A stretch of 15,393 bases of DNA from JANXSF01 sp043745195. Its GTDB lineage: Bacteria > Acidobacteriota > Terriglobia > Bryobacterales > Bryobacteraceae. Numbering within the stretch: the stretch's first letter is position 1; the number at the start of each line of letters is the position of its first letter. Positions 13,351 through 15,393 of this stretch are shown piece after piece. The DNA lies in NCBI GenBank assembly GCA_043745195.1, contig JAYTTF010000229.1:1-15393 (forward strand), read 5' to 3'. The notes beneath the pieces are model-generated. The model made no database searches. It was given only the letters and a program-made list of their open reading frames with translations, and was not told the DNA's origin. The translations under genes were made by a program, and so were the position numbers.

Positions 13351-15015
13351 ATGGAACCCATGTGGTTTCGACATCTCACCCTGATCCTTACTGCGGCAAT
13401 CGCCGCCTTTGCCCAACAGCAGCCCGCCCCTCCGGCGATTCCTTCCGACATTCAAGCCGACCTTGACGTCGAATATTCCCGCGTCGGCGAACGCGTTGCC
13501 ATGGACATTCTCCGTCCCAAAGGAGCAACCGCAGCCAACCCCACCATCGTCGCCATTCACGGTGGCGGATTCCGCCGTGGTTCGCGCGCCAGCTACATTC
13601 CCTTCTGCATCAAGGCGGCTCGGCAGGGTTATACTTGCGCCACTGTCAGCTACCGCTTCGCCCCTCGTCACCAGTTCCCAGCACCTGTTGAAGACGTGAA
13701 AGCTGCCGTAAGATTCCTGCGCGCCAACGCTGCCAAGTACAACGTTGATCCCGATCGCATTGGTGCCACCGGTGGTTCGGCCGGCGGGCACTTGGCTTTG
13801 ATGTTGGGCCTCACTGGATCGACAAGATTTTTTGAAGGCAGTGGCCCGAATCAGGAACAATCCAGCAAAGTGCAGTGCGTCGGCGAATTCTACGGACCCA
13901 CTGATTTCACCCAGTCCTATGGCAAAAGCGTGGACGCTGCGGAAGTGCTGCCCATCTTCATCGGCAATGATCTGCAACACAATCGCGAAGGCCATTTGAA
14001 AGCCAGTCCACTTTATTACGTCACGCCAATGTCCTCGCCTATCCTTGCTGTTCATGGCGACAAAGACGCCTACGTTGCGGTTGAGCAGAGCATTTGGCTA
14101 ACCGATAAACTTCGTGCCGCTGGTGTTGCTGCGGAGCTCGAAATCATTCGTGGCGCAGGCCATGGCTTCAAGGGTGCCGATCTGGAAAAGGCCGAAGCAC
14201 GCTTGATGGCCTACTTCGATAAACAGTTGAAGGCCAAGGAACAGTTAATCCTTATTTCCGATCATGGCCCAAAGAAGGAAATCGTCGCTATGATGTGGCC
14301 CTCGGGTCGTCAATTGTGGACGGTGCCCAACGGCGGCAGTCACGACGTGCAGCCTCTTCCCGGTGGAGGCGCTCTGTTAAGCTACGCATCTCTTAAAAAA
14401 GTAGTGGAAGTAGATTCCAAGCAGAAGGAAGTCTGGTCCTGTTGCGAAAACATGGGTCTGGAGCATCCGCTGGCCGCACAGCGCCTCCCCAACGGCAATA
14501 CGCTGATCGGCGATGCCAGGGTTGGCAAGGTGATTGAAGTTACTCCCGATAAAAAGGTGGTCTGGGAATACAAGTCAGACGACTTGGCAAATATGCGCAG
14601 CCGTAACTCCAATCGCACCCCGGCCGGGACAACTTTGATTGCCGTGGAGGCCGTTGGCAAACTGATTGAAGTTGACCAGAATAAGAACATCATCTGGACC
14701 TATCAAGCGGCTGACAGCAAGCGCCGGCTCTATGTGGGTCATCGCCTGGAAAATGGAAACACGATGATCAGCCTTAGCGATCCTGGTGAAGTAATTGAAG
14801 TGGATAAAACCGGGAAAGTGCTGCGGTCCGTGGGCGGTGCAAACCTGGGCTTTGCTTTTGGTTGGAACAGCGGGATTGACGTGCTCCCCAATGGCAACTG
14901 GTTGCTGAACGACTATACAGGCCGCCGAATTGTAGAAGTGGATAAGGCTGGAAACTTGGTGAATGAATTACGGCTGGGACCCCGAACGGTGGCAAGTTTG
15001 GCTGTTGTGAAATAA
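13351..15015 (+). CDS. Secreted alpha/beta-hydrolase (esterase/lipase) fused to a C-terminal beta-propeller
   Basis: The 554-residue product has a Sec signal peptide (WFRHLTLILTAAIAAFAQ), so it acts outside the cytoplasm. Residues about 30-290 are an alpha/beta-hydrolase of the hormone-sensitive-lipase/BD-FAE type: oxyanion motif HGGG (70-73), nucleophile elbow GGSAGG with Ser143, probable Asp239 in HGDKD, and His271 in GAGHGF. This is a complete Ser-Asp-His triad expected to hydrolyse carboxylic esters such as acetyl groups on polysaccharides. From about 299 to the end are six similar repeats of roughly 44 residues, with the core P-NGNTLI...GKVIEVD..K-VVW (clear at about 380, 424, 467 and 513). 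This is the pattern of PQQ-like or arylsulfotransferase-like propeller blades. No PQQ-enzyme catalytic site is apparent, so the propeller may serve for substrate binding. The start is ATG 13351 or, equally well, ATG 13360, which has GGA just upstream. Confidence 0.92.
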   Translation: MEPMWFRHLTLILTAAIAAFAQQQPAPPAIPSDIQADLDVEYSRVGERVAMDILRPKGATAANPTIVAIHGGGFRRGSRASYIPFCIKAARQGYTCATVSYRFAPRHQFPAPVEDVKAAVRFLRANAAKYNVDPDRIGATGGSAGGHLALMLGLTGSTRFFEGSGPNQEQSSKVQCVGEFYGPTDFTQSYGKSVDAAEVLPIFIGNDLQHNREGHLKASPLYYVTPMSSPILAVHGDKDAYVAVEQSIWLTDKLRAAGVAAELEIIRGAGHGFKGADLEKAEARLMAYFDKQLKAKEQLILISDHGPKKEIVAMMWPSGRQLWTVPNGGSHDVQPLPGGGALLSYASLKKVVEVDSKQKEVWSCCENMGLEHPLAAQRLPNGNTLIGDARVGKVIEVTPDKKVVWEYKSDDLANMRSRNSNRTPAGTTLIAVEAVGKLIEVDQNKNIIWTYQAADSKRRLYVGHRLENGNTMISLSDPGEVIEVDKTGKVLRSVGGANLGFAFGWNSGIDVLPNGNWLLNDYTGRRIVEVDKAGNLVNELRLGPRTVASLAVVK

Positions 15016-15040
15016 GTATAACGGGGGTCATACTAAAAAT

Positions 15041-15211
15041 ATGAACATCACTAGTTCCCTTCCAGATGCCCTTTTTGATCAGGCTGAAGCGGAAGCTCGA
15101 GATGCTGACATAACGCAAAGGCTGAACGAGGTCTACGAGAGTAATCCGTCCAACGTGGATCCCACATTAGATGCCGTCCAAGTACGTTTATTCGGCAAGG
15201 AATCCTGGTGA
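15041..15211 (+). pseudogene. MazE/CopG-like ribbon-helix-helix antitoxin with internal deletion
   Basis: The 56-residue frame starts MNITSSLPDALFDQAEAEAR, the usual beginning of MazE-type ribbon-helix-helix antitoxins. It continues DADITQRLNEVYESNPSNVD and ends LFGKESW, matching their usual C-terminal toxin-binding part (..ITE-LN-VY...LD..L...Q...L..EDW). The middle, normally a helix-turn-helix stretch of about 20-25 residues with a V-S-R-S-LY motif, is missing, and the reading frame is kept across the gap. Family members are about 75-85 residues. The deletion removes most of the DNA-binding and dimerisation helices, so autoregulation should be lost. The stop overlaps a GTG (15208) at which a MazF-type toxin gene would normally begin, but that frame stops after three codons. 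It lies 25 bases after the hydrolase gene. Confidence 0.65.
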
Positions 15212-15225
15212 TCGAATAGACCTTT

Positions 15226-15249
15226 TATCCTAGAAACGGCAGTAGGATA
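15226..15249. repeat. 7-bp inverted repeat
   Basis: TATCCTA (15226-15232) and TAGGATA (15243-15249) are exact inverted copies with a 10-base spacer, directly after the antitoxin remnant where the toxin gene should be. There is no T-tract after it, so it is not an obvious terminator. Confidence 0.4.
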
Positions 15250-15269
15250 CTGGGAAAATGTCTGACCAG

Positions 15270-15289
15270 CCCCCCATGATAATGGGGGG
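15270..15289. repeat. Perfect 8-bp G/C hairpin
   Basis: CCCCCCAT (15270-15277), loop GATA, ATGGGGGG (15282-15289). The stem is perfect and very stable. It stands just outside the 25-nt repeats and may be part of the insertion-sequence end, where such a hairpin would block read-through transcription. Confidence 0.7.
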
Positions 15290-15311
15290 ATCAAAGAGGG
15301 TCCGGTCCGGA

Positions 15312-15353
15312 GACATAGGTAACACTTTGGTCCGATGACATAGGTAACACTTT
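15312..15353 (+). repeat. Two direct repeats, 25-nt period
   Basis: GACATAGGTAACACTTT occurs exactly at 15312-15328 and 15337-15353. Flanking bases TCCG are shared as well, giving a 25-base period. Repeated CCGGAGACATAGGTAACAC-like units are what I recall from the terminal regions of IS481-type insertion sequences, where they would be transposase-binding sites. Confidence 0.75.
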
Positions 15354-15393
15354 TGCACCCCTGAGGGTCGGGGCTGTCTCGCGAAAGCGGCAT

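Larger units (their letters stand above)
15260..15393 (+). mobile_element. Probable end of a second insertion sequence (IS481-like), continuing past the window
   Basis: The stable hairpin, the direct repeats and the absence of any credible coding frame on either strand fit the leader and terminal region of an insertion sequence whose transposase gene would lie beyond 15393 on the plus strand. The open frame on the minus strand over this region is a by-product of the repeats. The IS481 label rests on memory of similar termini and is uncertain; the exact boundary is not known but may be a TGT near 15259. Confidence 0.4.

Noticed and set aside
13312..14055. A 247-codon minus-strand frame over the hydrolase
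   Set aside because: The plus strand encodes a complete hydrolase with catalytic motifs, so this is a shadow.
15301..15360. CRISPR-like array
   Set aside because: Only two repeat units with 8-base spacing are present; spacers are far too short and no cas genes are seen.
15133..15393. An 86-codon minus-strand frame at the right edge
   Set aside because: It is formed by the hairpin and direct repeats (the repeated YVIG/YLCL-like words are translations of the same repeat) and crosses the antitoxin remnant. It is not a gene.

Overview
The window looks like a chromosomal stretch from an Acidobacteriota bacterium, most likely in the Solibacter/Bryobacter direction. The main reason is two very large Oar-like outer-membrane receptors (about 1,080-1,150 residues), each with a signal peptide, a carboxypeptidase-regulatory-like domain, a TonB plug and a beta-barrel ending in Phe, plus a relic of a third. 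That gene family is hugely expanded in this group. The taxonomic call is an inference from gene content; there is no rRNA or tRNA in the window.

Layout. The left edge (1-~340, minus) is the 5' part of an IS1595/ISXO2-type transposase running off the window. It abuts a short relic of an Oar-like receptor (341-460, minus). A lipoprotein with a glycine-zipper segment follows (573-1454, plus). A gene-poor gap (1455-1903) holds only hairpins and a possible tiny coding relic. Oar-like receptor 1 fills 1904-5368 (minus) with a good terminator hairpin after its stop. An unrecognised, AT-richer ORF (5363-5947, plus) is divergent from it. Next is a tight two-gene operon on plus: a bacterial SNF2 ATPase (6040-8760) and a SWIM zinc-finger protein with a histone-H1-like Lys/Ala tail (8764-9600). 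A truncated ribbon-helix-helix antitoxin-like gene starts at 9666 and runs into the antisense of receptor 2 (9849-13088, minus). A divergently transcribed secreted alpha/beta-hydrolase fused to a repeat beta-propeller (13351-15015, plus) follows. The right end has an internally deleted MazE-like antitoxin (15041-15211) without a toxin gene, a perfect G/C hairpin and a 25-nt-period repeat that looks like the terminal region of another insertion sequence continuing past the window.

How it fits together. The receptors and the secreted hydrolase-propeller belong to envelope uptake and polymer-degradation functions. The SNF2-SWIM pair is a DNA- or RNA-polymerase-acting ATPase module, presumably working as one unit. 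Around these are many decay scars: a receptor fragment, two damaged antitoxin genes and two IS edges. This suggests repeated insertion and deletion. I do not see a complete new defence or mobile system. The least ordinary items are the hydrolase-propeller fusion, the SNF2-SWIM/H1-tail operon and the two antitoxin remnants.
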